Below are positions 9,392 through 17,822 of a DNA stretch of 64,000 nucleotides, piece after piece. The notes under the pieces are model-generated. The model made no database searches. It saw nothing but the letters and a program-made list of their open reading frames with translations, and had not been told where the DNA came from. The translations under genes and the position numbers were made by a program. Positions within the stretch are counted from its first letter, which is position 1, and each line of letters starts with the position of its first letter. Source of the DNA: Paenibacillus aurantius (GTDB taxonomy: Bacteria > Bacillota > Bacilli > Paenibacillales > NBRC-103111); contig NZ_CP130318.1 of the NCBI RefSeq assembly GCF_032268605.1, positions 2,142,001 through 2,206,000 of the forward strand, in the 5' to 3' direction.

Positions 9392-10260
9392 TGAAGCAGA
9401 CCAAGGGAGAAAAAACGTTCCAAGGGATAAACTACTTGTTTCTGGCGGCTGCTGCCGCCACGATGCTGCTGCCGCTTATCCATCTGCTGGCCGTCTCGCT
9501 CAGCTCGCCGGTCGCAGCCGATTCGAAGAAGGTGTTCCTGCTTCCGGTCGAATTCACATGGGCATCTTGGGTACACATTTTGCAGAACGGGGGCCTCTGG
9601 ACCTCCTTCGGCATCACGGTCTACATCGCCGTAGCGGGAACGTTCCTCAGCATGCTCTTCTCGGTGCTGACCGCCTTCCCTCTGGCCCGCAAGGAGTTTC
9701 TGTTCCGGAAGCCGTTCATGCTGGGGATCATCATTACGATGATTTTCAATGCGCCGATGATTCCGTTCTTCCTGACGGTCAGGGAGCTTGGGATGATGAA
9801 TTCGCTCTGGGCGCTTATCTTGCCCGGGCTGATCGGGACGTTTAACATGATTATCATCCGAACGTTCTTTATGGGGATGCCGGCGGAGCTGGATGACTCG
9901 GCCCGAATGGACGGCTGTACCGATGCGGGCATTCTGTTCCGGATTTACCTGCCCCTGTCCAAGCCGGTGCTCGCGACCGTCAGTCTGTTCTATGCGGTCG
10001 GGTATTGGAACACCTTCCAGCGGGCGGTGCTCTTCATCCGCGATCCCAACAAATGGCCCCTGCAGATGAAGCTCCGCATCTATTTGCAATCTCCGGAGGA
10101 GCTGGCGGCGGTGAACCTGGTTCTGGGCGATTATGATTTCAACACCACGACGCTTAAGGCGGCTACCATTCTGTTCGCTACCATTCCGATCATTCTGGTT
10201 TACCCGTATCTGCAAAAATATTTTGTAAAAGGCTCGATGCTTGGCTCCCTCAAGGAGTAA
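9391..10260 (+). CDS. Sugar ABC transporter permease, LplC/YtcP family
   Basis: This membrane protein of about 289 residues is the second permease of cassette B. It has the typical hydrophobic N terminus, the segment SLSSPVAADSKKVFLLPVEFTWASW and an EAA loop (ELDDSARMDGCTDAGILFRIYLPLSKPVLAT). It ends in LVYPYLQKYFVKGSMLGSLKE, the standard LplC C terminus. The ATG at 9391 overlaps the stop of the preceding permease. Two in-frame GTG codons at 9385 and 9388 are possible alternative starts. The binding lipoprotein follows 30 bp later. It is predicted to pair with the upstream permease to carry unsaturated oligosaccharides into the cell. Confidence 0.9.
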   Translation: MKQTKGEKTFQGINYLFLAAAAATMLLPLIHLLAVSLSSPVAADSKKVFLLPVEFTWASWVHILQNGGLWTSFGITVYIAVAGTFLSMLFSVLTAFPLARKEFLFRKPFMLGIIITMIFNAPMIPFFLTVRELGMMNSLWALILPGLIGTFNMIIIRTFFMGMPAELDDSARMDGCTDAGILFRIYLPLSKPVLATVSLFYAVGYWNTFQRAVLFIRDPNKWPLQMKLRIYLQSPEELAAVNLVLGDYDFNTTTLKAATILFATIPIILVYPYLQKYFVKGSMLGSLKE

Positions 10261-10290
10261 AGCTTTGATAAATAAAGGGAGGTATATATC

Positions 10291-11832
10291 ATGAGAAAAC
10301 GTTTGTTTGGCAAGTCGGCCGCCGTTACGGCCGCCGCATCCCTGCTGGCAGTCACCGCTCTCGCGGGCTGTTCGCAAAAAGGAGAGAACTCCTCTGCGGA
10401 TGGAGGGGGAGAAGACGGCAAGCCGGTAAAGGTGAAGGTGTTCAAAAGCCATATGGGAGTCGGCAGTATTCCCGATTCGAACAATGCCCATGTGAAATAT
10501 GTCGCGGAGAAAACGGGGGTGGAATACCAGCTGGTCACGACCCCTCCGGGCTCGGAGCCGACAGAAGCCCTTAACCTGATGATTGCCTCGAATGAGCTGC
10601 CGGACATTCTTCGCCCGATCGGCGGGGTCGAGCAGACGCTGATCAAGCAAGGCGGGGCTCTCCCGCTCGACGATCTGCTGCCGAAGTATGCGCCGAACGT
10701 CTGGAAGAACATCCCGAAAGAAGCTTGGGACATCGTCCGGTCGGCTTCCTCCGACGGCCACATCTACTATGTGCCGAAGGTGTTCCTGGTTCCCGAGCGG
10801 GCGCCGATGATCCGCAAGGACTGGCTGGAGAAGGTCGGGATGACCATGCCGAAGACGGCGGAGGAATACAAGGAAGTGCTGAAGGCTTTCCGGGACAAGG
10901 ATCCTAACGGAAACGGCAAGAAGGACGAGCTGCCGACGTCCGGGCGGGAATTCGGCAAGTGGATGGACCATTTGTTCGGCATGTACGGGGTTGCCATGTG
11001 GGAGGGCAGTCCGGAGTGGGATCTTTATGATGGCAAAATCCAGTACGCCGGGGTCACGAAGAACATGAAGGGGGCGATCGGGTTCATCCGCGAGCTGTAT
11101 GCCGAGAAGCTGCTCGACAATGAGACGTTCCTGAACAAGGGCGATGTATGGACGGCCAAGATCAACAACAACCTGGTCGGAAGCTGGTATCACCTTCCGG
11201 CTAACCTCCGCGACCGGCTGACCGCCATGCAGAAGGGGGCCCCGGAGGCTTACGTAGTCGGGATGCCGGTTCCGAAGGTGAACGGCTTCGAAGGCTTCGT
11301 CACCATGAAGAGCATGGGCGAGCCGGAATGGGTCATTCCGACTTCGGCGAAGGATAAAGCCCCTGCCGCTTTGAAGCTTCTGGATTTCTTCTACGATTCG
11401 AACAACGAGGAATTCGTCCGGTTCGGCATCGAAGGCCTTCAGCATAAAGTCGTAGACGGCAAAAAAGTGCTGCTGCCGCCCGAGGACAGCCGTCCGCTGG
11501 CGCTCGGCATGCGCAACCTGACCACCAAGGAAGACATGGATCTCCGGATCAAGGAGACGATTCCCGAGAATATGCAGAAGATGGTTCAGGACATTTTCGT
11601 GGTAAGCACGGCGGATGCCCGGCGGATTGCCGGTGACGGTCTCCCGAGCCAGGTCTATGAAGGCTTCCCCGACATTCAATCCCATAAGCTCTTCCAGGAG
11701 TATTTGACGAAGATCGCCATCGGGGAATGGCCGCTCGATAAATTCGATGAGTTCGTGGACCGCTGGAAGAAAGCCGGAGGCGACACGGTGACGAAGCGCG
11801 TCGAGGAATGGTACGCCAAAGTAAAGAAATAA
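10291..11832 (+). CDS. Extracellular solute-binding lipoprotein (LplA-like)
   Basis: The 513-residue product starts with a lipoprotein signal whose lipobox (TALAGC) places the lipidated Cys near residue 28. A Ser/Gly/Glu-rich linker follows. The mature part has the fold features of large family-1 sugar-binding proteins, for example LNLMIASNELPDILRP, DDLLPKYAPN and KDWLEKVGMTMPKTAEEYKEVLKAF. The calcium-site-like stretch DKDPNGNGKKDELPTSGREF is characteristic of LplA-type proteins. It would capture oligosaccharides at the membrane for the two permeases upstream. GGGAGG lies ten bases before the ATG. The gene order permease-permease-binding protein is the reverse of cassette F. Confidence 0.9.
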   Translation: MRKRLFGKSAAVTAAASLLAVTALAGCSQKGENSSADGGGEDGKPVKVKVFKSHMGVGSIPDSNNAHVKYVAEKTGVEYQLVTTPPGSEPTEALNLMIASNELPDILRPIGGVEQTLIKQGGALPLDDLLPKYAPNVWKNIPKEAWDIVRSASSDGHIYYVPKVFLVPERAPMIRKDWLEKVGMTMPKTAEEYKEVLKAFRDKDPNGNGKKDELPTSGREFGKWMDHLFGMYGVAMWEGSPEWDLYDGKIQYAGVTKNMKGAIGFIRELYAEKLLDNETFLNKGDVWTAKINNNLVGSWYHLPANLRDRLTAMQKGAPEAYVVGMPVPKVNGFEGFVTMKSMGEPEWVIPTSAKDKAPAALKLLDFFYDSNNEEFVRFGIEGLQHKVVDGKKVLLPPEDSRPLALGMRNLTTKEDMDLRIKETIPENMQKMVQDIFVVSTADARRIAGDGLPSQVYEGFPDIQSHKLFQEYLTKIAIGEWPLDKFDEFVDRWKKAGGDTVTKRVEEWYAKVKK

Positions 11833-11892
11833 GCAGGTGAAGAGCCTGCAGCAGACCGAAACGCTGCCATCGGATAGAAAGGAAGGAAATCC

Positions 11893-13230
11893 ATGAAGAA
11901 ACGATATGCCATTTGCGGGGTAAGCGGCCGGGGGCTCGGGATGTTTGCCAAGCCGATTCTGACGACCTTCTCCGCAAGCTCCGAGCTGGTTGGCCTGCTG
12001 GACCGGGATCCCGCCCGGTTCGAGCTGTTCCGGACGCGGTATCCGGAACAAGCGGGAATCGGGACCTATTCCGAGAACGAATTCGACCGGATGGTAGACG
12101 AGACCCGCCCGGATGTGATTATCGTCGCGGGCCGTGACGATACCCATGCCCGCTACATCATGGCCGCGCTCCGGCGCGACCTGGATGTCATCACCGAGAA
12201 GCCGATGGTCACCACCGGCGAGGATGCAAGACGGGTGCTAGAAGCCGAGAAGAACAGCAAGGGGAAAGTGACGGTCACCTTCAATTACCGGTACGCCCCC
12301 ATTCATACGAAGATCAAGGAAATGGTGCTCGAGGGCAGGCTCGGCCGGATTACATCGGTTGACCTGAACTGGTACCTTGATACCTATCACGGCTCCAGCT
12401 ACTTCAAGCGGTGGAACCGCGTCCGGGAGCTTTCCGGCGGGTTGTCGATCCACAAGTGCACACATCATTTTGATCTCGTGAATTGGTGGATCGGCCAGAA
12501 GCCGGTGGAAGTCTTCGCCTACGGGGCCTTGAACTACTATGGGGCGGAAGGGGAGGCCAACCCGCGGAAGGTGGACGGCCGTCACTGCAGCACCTGCGAG
12601 GATACGGAAGCGTGCAGCTATTATTCGCGCTGGAATACCCGCAGCCATACGATGCGCGTACAGGACGACCATCTGGGTTCCCTGAGCGAAGGAAAGAGCC
12701 GGTTTCCCTATTCCGATTACCGGCCGGATCAATGCATATTTGACTCGCAGATTGACATTGAAGATACGTATGCGGCTACGGTCCGCTACAACGAAGGGGC
12801 TCTGCTCAGCTATTCCGTCAACTTTTCCCTGCCGTACGAGGGGTACCGTTTGGCCATCAACGGGACCAAAGGCCGTTTGGAGACGCTGGAGTATCATATG
12901 CCCTCCCGCACGCCTTTTCCGACACCGGTTCAGACGATCGATTACTTCCCCTTATTCGGCTCCAAGGAAACCATTCACGTGGTTCACCGGGAAGGCGGAC
13001 ATGGGGGAGGGGACCCTCTGCTGCTCGAGGACTTGTTTATGGGAGAGGACGCCCGCCGACCCTACCGCCTTTTATCGGGAGCCGTTGACGGCGCTTATTC
13101 GGTTTCCACTGGCGAAGCCGTCTGGCGGTCGGTGAAGGAACACCGCGCCATAACCATCGACGAGGTGCTGGGCGGAAACCGCCCTGCTCCCGCGCTGAGC
13201 ATAAGCGGCGAAGGGGGCCAGGGACGATGA
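11893..13230 (+). CDS. Gfo/Idh/MocA family oxidoreductase
   Basis: A 445-residue cytoplasmic dehydrogenase. The N-terminal Rossmann fold shows AICGVSGRGLGMFAKP, the DRDPARF segment and the conserved VITEKPMVTTGEDA, where the E-K-P lysine takes part in catalysis. The C-terminal alpha/beta domain contains GLSIHKCTHHFDLVNWWIG, whose H-x-x-H is typical of the substrate pocket. It is longer than the usual 340-390 residues, with an insert containing CSTCEDTEACSYY and another cysteine further on. It probably oxidises or epimerises a sugar released by the cassette, but the substrate is unknown. The stop overlaps the ATG of the next GH105 gene (ATGA), so the two are coupled. Confidence 0.87.
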   Translation: MKKRYAICGVSGRGLGMFAKPILTTFSASSELVGLLDRDPARFELFRTRYPEQAGIGTYSENEFDRMVDETRPDVIIVAGRDDTHARYIMAALRRDLDVITEKPMVTTGEDARRVLEAEKNSKGKVTVTFNYRYAPIHTKIKEMVLEGRLGRITSVDLNWYLDTYHGSSYFKRWNRVRELSGGLSIHKCTHHFDLVNWWIGQKPVEVFAYGALNYYGAEGEANPRKVDGRHCSTCEDTEACSYYSRWNTRSHTMRVQDDHLGSLSEGKSRFPYSDYRPDQCIFDSQIDIEDTYAATVRYNEGALLSYSVNFSLPYEGYRLAINGTKGRLETLEYHMPSRTPFPTPVQTIDYFPLFGSKETIHVVHREGGHGGGDPLLLEDLFMGEDARRPYRLLSGAVDGAYSVSTGEAVWRSVKEHRAITIDEVLGGNRPAPALSISGEGGQGR

Positions 13231-15404
13231 CGGCAGCGTTGACCCGCTATTTCGACCCGGAACAAAGCATGGCCGGCCAGACGCATGGGACCGACATCCC
13301 GCACGTCCTGACGGTCATGGCCCAACGCTACATAGGCGAGAACCCGCCCCATGCTCCGGTTTACCGGGTGTCCCGGGCAAGCGGCATCCGCAAGCTGGAG
13401 AACCATACCTACTCTTTCCCTGTGAACACCTTATTCCCGGAGATGCGTGCCGGCCAGCGGATTTATGCCTGGGCGAAGCTGTGGATCGAAGAGCCCCAGG
13501 ACTTCATCTTTCTGATGAGATGCTACGGGCCTGCCCGCCTGTACCACAACGGAGAGCAGCGCTTCGGCTCTTCCCGGGAGGAAGAAGGGGAGACGGCCGC
13601 TCCGCTCAAGCTTAAGATCAAGCTCGTGCGGGGGTGGAACCACTTTGTTCTTGAGCTTGCTATGGGCGACGATGGAAGGGCCGGAGCTGAATTCGGGACC
13701 GGCAACCGCAAAAACAAGCCGTATGCGTTCCTGTCTCCCTCCGTGGAAAGAGAAGGGGAGGAAGGATGGATCTATACGGCGCCCCTGGACCGGCCGCTTC
13801 CGTTCCTTCCGTCAACGACTCAGCCAGAGGAAACGGCCGGGACGGCCTGGTACCCGGAGCGTTCCCCTTCGCAAGAAGGGGAGCTTCGGCTGGACCGGCT
13901 GTATGGCCGGCAGCCCGGTCTCCGCGCGGTTTCCTGGACGTCCGTTCCGGTCGGCTCCCAATGGAGCGAGGCCGTTACGGTAGCGGGAACCGCCTACGGT
14001 CCCGTCACCTTCGATTGGAACGGTCGGGAAGTTTTCACCGCCGAGGAAGGCCCCTTTCGCTTCGAGCTGGAGCCCGGAGCGAAGGGCGGCCACCTCGTGG
14101 CTTACAGCACCTGCGGCTCGAAAGGCTGGGGTTTTGGCTTGGCACGGGAGGACAGTGGACCATGGAAAGCGCCGGTCAAGGTTCACGGCTATAAGGGGTC
14201 GTGGCTTCATCTCGGTCCGTTTGCGGAAGGGGAGGACCTTTCCGGGGAAGCCTACCGGGATATGAGCACCTTGGCTGACGGAGCAGCCGGGAAGGCTTAT
14301 TGGACGACGGACGAGCCCGGTGCTTTCCTCCGGCCTTTTCTGGAGAACGAGCTTTTCGGGCGCTGGAATTATCCGCTCGGCGTTACCCTGTTCGGGCTGC
14401 TGGAAACCAGCCGCCTGCTGAAGCGGCCGGATCTGGCCGATTACGTGACGCGCCACGTGGAGTTCGCCACCTCCGCCTATGCCTATTCCCTGTGGGACCG
14501 GGAACGCTTCGGGGCGGCGGGGCTGAACAACCAGCTGTCGCATATCGACAGTCTGGACGACTGCGGCTCCTTCGGGGCTCTGGCCATTCTCGCGGACCGG
14601 GTGCGGCCGCTTAAAGGGATGCGGGCCTGCGCGGACGATATCTCCCGCTACATCATGGACGTCCAGGACCGGATGGAGGACGGGGCGCTTTACCGCCGGA
14701 TCGGCGTTTCCCCCAGCATGCACAATACGATGTGGTGCGACGATATGTACATGAGCGTGCCCTTCCTCTGCCGGTACGCCGAGCTGTCGGGCGACTCGCG
14801 GTACGTGGACGAAGCGGCCCGTCAGCTTCTGCTCTATAAGAAGTATTTGTTCATGGAGGACCGGCAGATCATGTCCCACGTGTATGATGTGGCGGCCGGA
14901 AAGCCCTCACGGACGGCTTGGGGCCGGGGGAACGGCTGGGTGTTCTTCTCGCTTGCGGTTCTGCTGTCCGTGCTGCCGGAGGACCATGAGCAGTACGGTC
15001 CGATCCTCGGCTTCTACCGGGAGCTGGCCGGGGGCTACGCCCGGCTTCAGGGCTCCTGCGGCTTGTGGCATCAGGTGCTGACGGACCCCGAATCCTATGA
15101 GGAGGCGTCCTGCACCTCGATGTTCATCTACGGCTTTGCCCTGGGCGTGCGCAGAGGATGGCTGGACGAGCCGACACTCTATGCCCGGGCGGTGCTGGAC
15201 GGCTGGCAGGGGCTGTGCACCCGGGCCATCGACAAGCACGGCAATTTATACGGCGTATGCAAAGGATCGAGCTGGTCGCACTCCCATGCTTATTACAAGC
15301 ATGAGCTCGGCTGGAATCTCAATGATACGCACGGGATCGGCATTGTCATGCTGGCCGGAATCGAGGCTCAGGCCATGCTTAACAGCCTCGGAGAAGAAGC
15401 TTAG
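13227..15404 (+). CDS. Long GH105-type unsaturated glucuronyl/galacturonyl hydrolase
   Basis: The protein has 725 residues and no signal peptide. The C-terminal half (about 365-725) is an (alpha/alpha)6 barrel of the GH88/GH105 type. It has WNYPLGVTLFGLL, MWCDDMYMSVPFLCRYAEL with D505 in the position of the catalytic Asp of YteR (W-x-D-x-x-YM), and AWGRGNGWVFFSLAVLL. The N-terminal half is beta-rich and contains RCYGPARLYHNGEQRF and GWNHFVLELAMG. It looks like a carbohydrate-binding or galactose-binding-like sandwich and is shared only with the 767-residue paralogue at 53.7 kb. GH105 enzymes hydrate the double bond left by pectate and rhamnogalacturonan lyases, freeing the non-reducing-end uronate. 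It is translationally coupled to the dehydrogenase before it. Confidence 0.87.
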   Translation: MTAALTRYFDPEQSMAGQTHGTDIPHVLTVMAQRYIGENPPHAPVYRVSRASGIRKLENHTYSFPVNTLFPEMRAGQRIYAWAKLWIEEPQDFIFLMRCYGPARLYHNGEQRFGSSREEEGETAAPLKLKIKLVRGWNHFVLELAMGDDGRAGAEFGTGNRKNKPYAFLSPSVEREGEEGWIYTAPLDRPLPFLPSTTQPEETAGTAWYPERSPSQEGELRLDRLYGRQPGLRAVSWTSVPVGSQWSEAVTVAGTAYGPVTFDWNGREVFTAEEGPFRFELEPGAKGGHLVAYSTCGSKGWGFGLAREDSGPWKAPVKVHGYKGSWLHLGPFAEGEDLSGEAYRDMSTLADGAAGKAYWTTDEPGAFLRPFLENELFGRWNYPLGVTLFGLLETSRLLKRPDLADYVTRHVEFATSAYAYSLWDRERFGAAGLNNQLSHIDSLDDCGSFGALAILADRVRPLKGMRACADDISRYIMDVQDRMEDGALYRRIGVSPSMHNTMWCDDMYMSVPFLCRYAELSGDSRYVDEAARQLLLYKKYLFMEDRQIMSHVYDVAAGKPSRTAWGRGNGWVFFSLAVLLSVLPEDHEQYGPILGFYRELAGGYARLQGSCGLWHQVLTDPESYEEASCTSMFIYGFALGVRRGWLDEPTLYARAVLDGWQGLCTRAIDKHGNLYGVCKGSSWSHSHAYYKHELGWNLNDTHGIGIVMLAGIEAQAMLNSLGEEA

Positions 15405-15501
15405 GACGAGGAAGGGAACAGGGAAGAGGTGGAGAAGACGTGTCACGTTGGCCCAATCGCGTTATAATACTAGAATCTCCTAATAAGGTGGGACTCTCAA
15501 C

Positions 15502-17784
15502 GTGACGCCATCCATCCGTAAATGGCTGAGGTACAACTTAGCGAATACCCAGACCCGGCTTGTTCTTGTTCTGACCGTTTCGGTGTTTCTTATTATTCTG
15601 GCGGTCAGCCTGACCTCCTACTATACTTCGAAATCCGTGCTCCAGGAAGAATTAAGCGAGCCGCAGCGCCAAATGCTTCAACTTAACATGAACGTAATCG
15701 ACGAATCGATCAAGGAAAGCGACCAGGTCGCCATTCAAGTGGCCTTGAACCAGAATATTTACACCTTTCTGACGAGCGAGGCCCAAACGTCATACGCGAA
15801 CATCTCGCAGCTGTACCAGTTCCTCTCCACCCTGATCAGCAATTCCACCTCCATCAAAAGCATCTATGTGTACGACAGGACGAGAGGGAGCTTCGTTTCC
15901 ATTCCGCAAGGCTACAGCTCCAGCAGGCTTACTTTCGTGGATTCGGAATGGGTCGGAGTGGCGGACGAATTCGGGGACAAAATGACCGTCATCAAGAAGC
16001 GCGAGGTCCCGGAAGGGGCGGGCGGCAAAGGCTCGGGGGTCACCCTGTTCCGCAAAATCATGATTCAGGGCCAGTTCAAGGGAATCGTTGCCGTTAATCT
16101 CAACGACGACAAGCTGTTTGCCAAGCTCAGTCCCCCCGTGTTAAACAACCTGAACCGCATGCGGTATATCATCGATGAAGAGGACCAGGTGCTGTATTCC
16201 GTTTCCAACTATGATTTCGATGAATCGGCCATCCGCCAGGCGCTGAAGGAACTCCGGGAGGACGGAAGCGGGGACATTACGCACCAGAACCGGAAGCTGC
16301 TCGTCAACCAGCTCGTTTCCCCGGTGACGGGCTGGAAATACGTGTCGATCGTGGTACAGGACAGCCTGCTCGCCAAGTCCAAAACGGTACGCAACGCCGT
16401 TCTGATCGTGTCGTTGGCTGCGCTTGCGCTCGGAGGCATGACGATCTATTACATCAATGCCGCTTCCTTCCGGCCGGTCCGCCGGCTCAAGCAGCTGTTC
16501 AGCGACTACAGCCGCAAATCCGCGGAGCCGGAAGGAATCGACCTGGAGAAGCTCGCCGGCGAGCTTCTGAGCAATCATGCCCATTTGTCGCAGCTGGTCC
16601 GGGAAACGCTTTCGGAAGCGTCCTCCAAGCTGCTTTATGACATGTATACGGGCAATATCACGGGCAAGCGGGAGATGGAGGAGAAGTGGAGCCGGTATTT
16701 CGCGGACTGGACCCCCGAGCCCGTGACGGCCGCCATTCTGTCGATCGACCGGTACGGGGAGTGGGCGCGGACTTATTCCGGCGCGGATCAATCCCTGCTT
16801 AAGTTCGCCGCCGCCAACATTGTGGGCGAACTGTTCGAGCAGAATGGGCGGGTCCTCTGCGCCGATATCGGCAAGGACAAGCTGGCCGTCCTGCTCCAGC
16901 CGCGTGAAGCGGGAATGGAGCCCGGGCGCAAGCTCGAGGAAGCGATTCAGGTGATTTTCCGTCTCCTCAAGTTCAAGGTTTCCATCGGCATCAGCACGCC
17001 CCAGGCGGAAATCGCCCGGCTTCCCCAAGCGCTGCTCGAAGCGAAGAATGCGCTCACGTACCGGCTGTATGAAGGCTACGGCAAGCTGCTTCCCTTCGGA
17101 CAGGTGTCGGGCCATGAGGTCCGGGAGCCGGTAGGGGACGGAGGCCTGGTGGAGGAGCTGACGCGAAGGATTGAGTCGGGGGACGAAGCCGGGGCGCTGG
17201 AAACGGCGGGCCGGATCATAGAAGAGGTGCGCAGCCAGTACGGGTACCCGACGGCGGCCCTGTCTTATCTGCGCACCGCTCTTGAGAGCGTGGAGCAGCT
17301 CCGGCAGGCAGAGGAGGATTCCGCTGCGGACTACCCGAGCGAGAGGCTGGACACGCTCGATTTGGACGACATCCGGGAGGAGCTTGTTCACCGGGTCAAG
17401 CCTCTTGTCCAGCGCTATCACCGCCTCGTCCAGAGCAAGGATTTTCTGACCTGCCAGCGCATGATCGAATACATGAAGCAGCATCTCGGCGAACCGATCG
17501 GCATTCCGGAAATTGCCGACGAGGCGGGCATCAGCGGATCGCTTGCCAGCCAGCTGTTCAAGCAGGAGACGGGGGAAACGATCTATAACTACCTGACCCG
17601 TCTGCGCATGGAGAAAGCGGCGGAGCTTCTGCTTAAGACCGAGTCCAAAATATCGGACATCGCCCTGATGGTCGGGTACCAGCATGAAAACAGCTTTATC
17701 CGAAGCTTCCGCAAATTCAAGGACATTACCCCGGGGAAATACCGGGACATGATGAGGACCCGCATGGATGCGATGCTCGAATAA
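15502..17784 (+). CDS. Membrane-bound AraC-family sensor-regulator
   Basis: This 760-residue protein has an N-terminal membrane helix (about residues 19-42) and an extracytoplasmic sensor region of about 250 residues. A second helix follows (about 297-319, AVLIVSLAALALGGMTIYYI). A degenerate central domain (about 400-545) then precedes an AraC DNA-binding domain (about 655-755) with two helix-turn-helices (IPEIADEAGISGSLASQLFKQETG and ISDIALMVGYQHENSFIRSFRKF). This one-piece layout is common in Paenibacillus for sensing extracellular oligosaccharides and switching on the adjacent uptake genes. The GTG start follows AAGGTGGG. TATAAT at 15463-15468 is a likely -10 box, but the -35 is poor. It probably activates cassette B. 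Confidence 0.87.
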   Translation: MTPSIRKWLRYNLANTQTRLVLVLTVSVFLIILAVSLTSYYTSKSVLQEELSEPQRQMLQLNMNVIDESIKESDQVAIQVALNQNIYTFLTSEAQTSYANISQLYQFLSTLISNSTSIKSIYVYDRTRGSFVSIPQGYSSSRLTFVDSEWVGVADEFGDKMTVIKKREVPEGAGGKGSGVTLFRKIMIQGQFKGIVAVNLNDDKLFAKLSPPVLNNLNRMRYIIDEEDQVLYSVSNYDFDESAIRQALKELREDGSGDITHQNRKLLVNQLVSPVTGWKYVSIVVQDSLLAKSKTVRNAVLIVSLAALALGGMTIYYINAASFRPVRRLKQLFSDYSRKSAEPEGIDLEKLAGELLSNHAHLSQLVRETLSEASSKLLYDMYTGNITGKREMEEKWSRYFADWTPEPVTAAILSIDRYGEWARTYSGADQSLLKFAAANIVGELFEQNGRVLCADIGKDKLAVLLQPREAGMEPGRKLEEAIQVIFRLLKFKVSIGISTPQAEIARLPQALLEAKNALTYRLYEGYGKLLPFGQVSGHEVREPVGDGGLVEELTRRIESGDEAGALETAGRIIEEVRSQYGYPTAALSYLRTALESVEQLRQAEEDSAADYPSERLDTLDLDDIREELVHRVKPLVQRYHRLVQSKDFLTCQRMIEYMKQHLGEPIGIPEIADEAGISGSLASQLFKQETGETIYNYLTRLRMEKAAELLLKTESKISDIALMVGYQHENSFIRSFRKFKDITPGKYRDMMRTRMDAMLE

Positions 17785-17822
17785 GAGCCGGAAGAAACCC
17801 GGCGGAACGACTAGGAGGAACC

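Noticed and set aside
9277-12147. A 956-codon open frame on the minus strand
   Set aside because: It lies opposite well-recognised transporter and dehydrogenase genes, has low-complexity Arg/His/Pro-rich composition and no domain. It is a GC-driven shadow.
16141-17685. A 514-codon open frame opposite the first sensor-regulator
   Set aside because: It is a shadow of the sensor gene, rich in Arg, Leu and Gln, with no recognisable motif.
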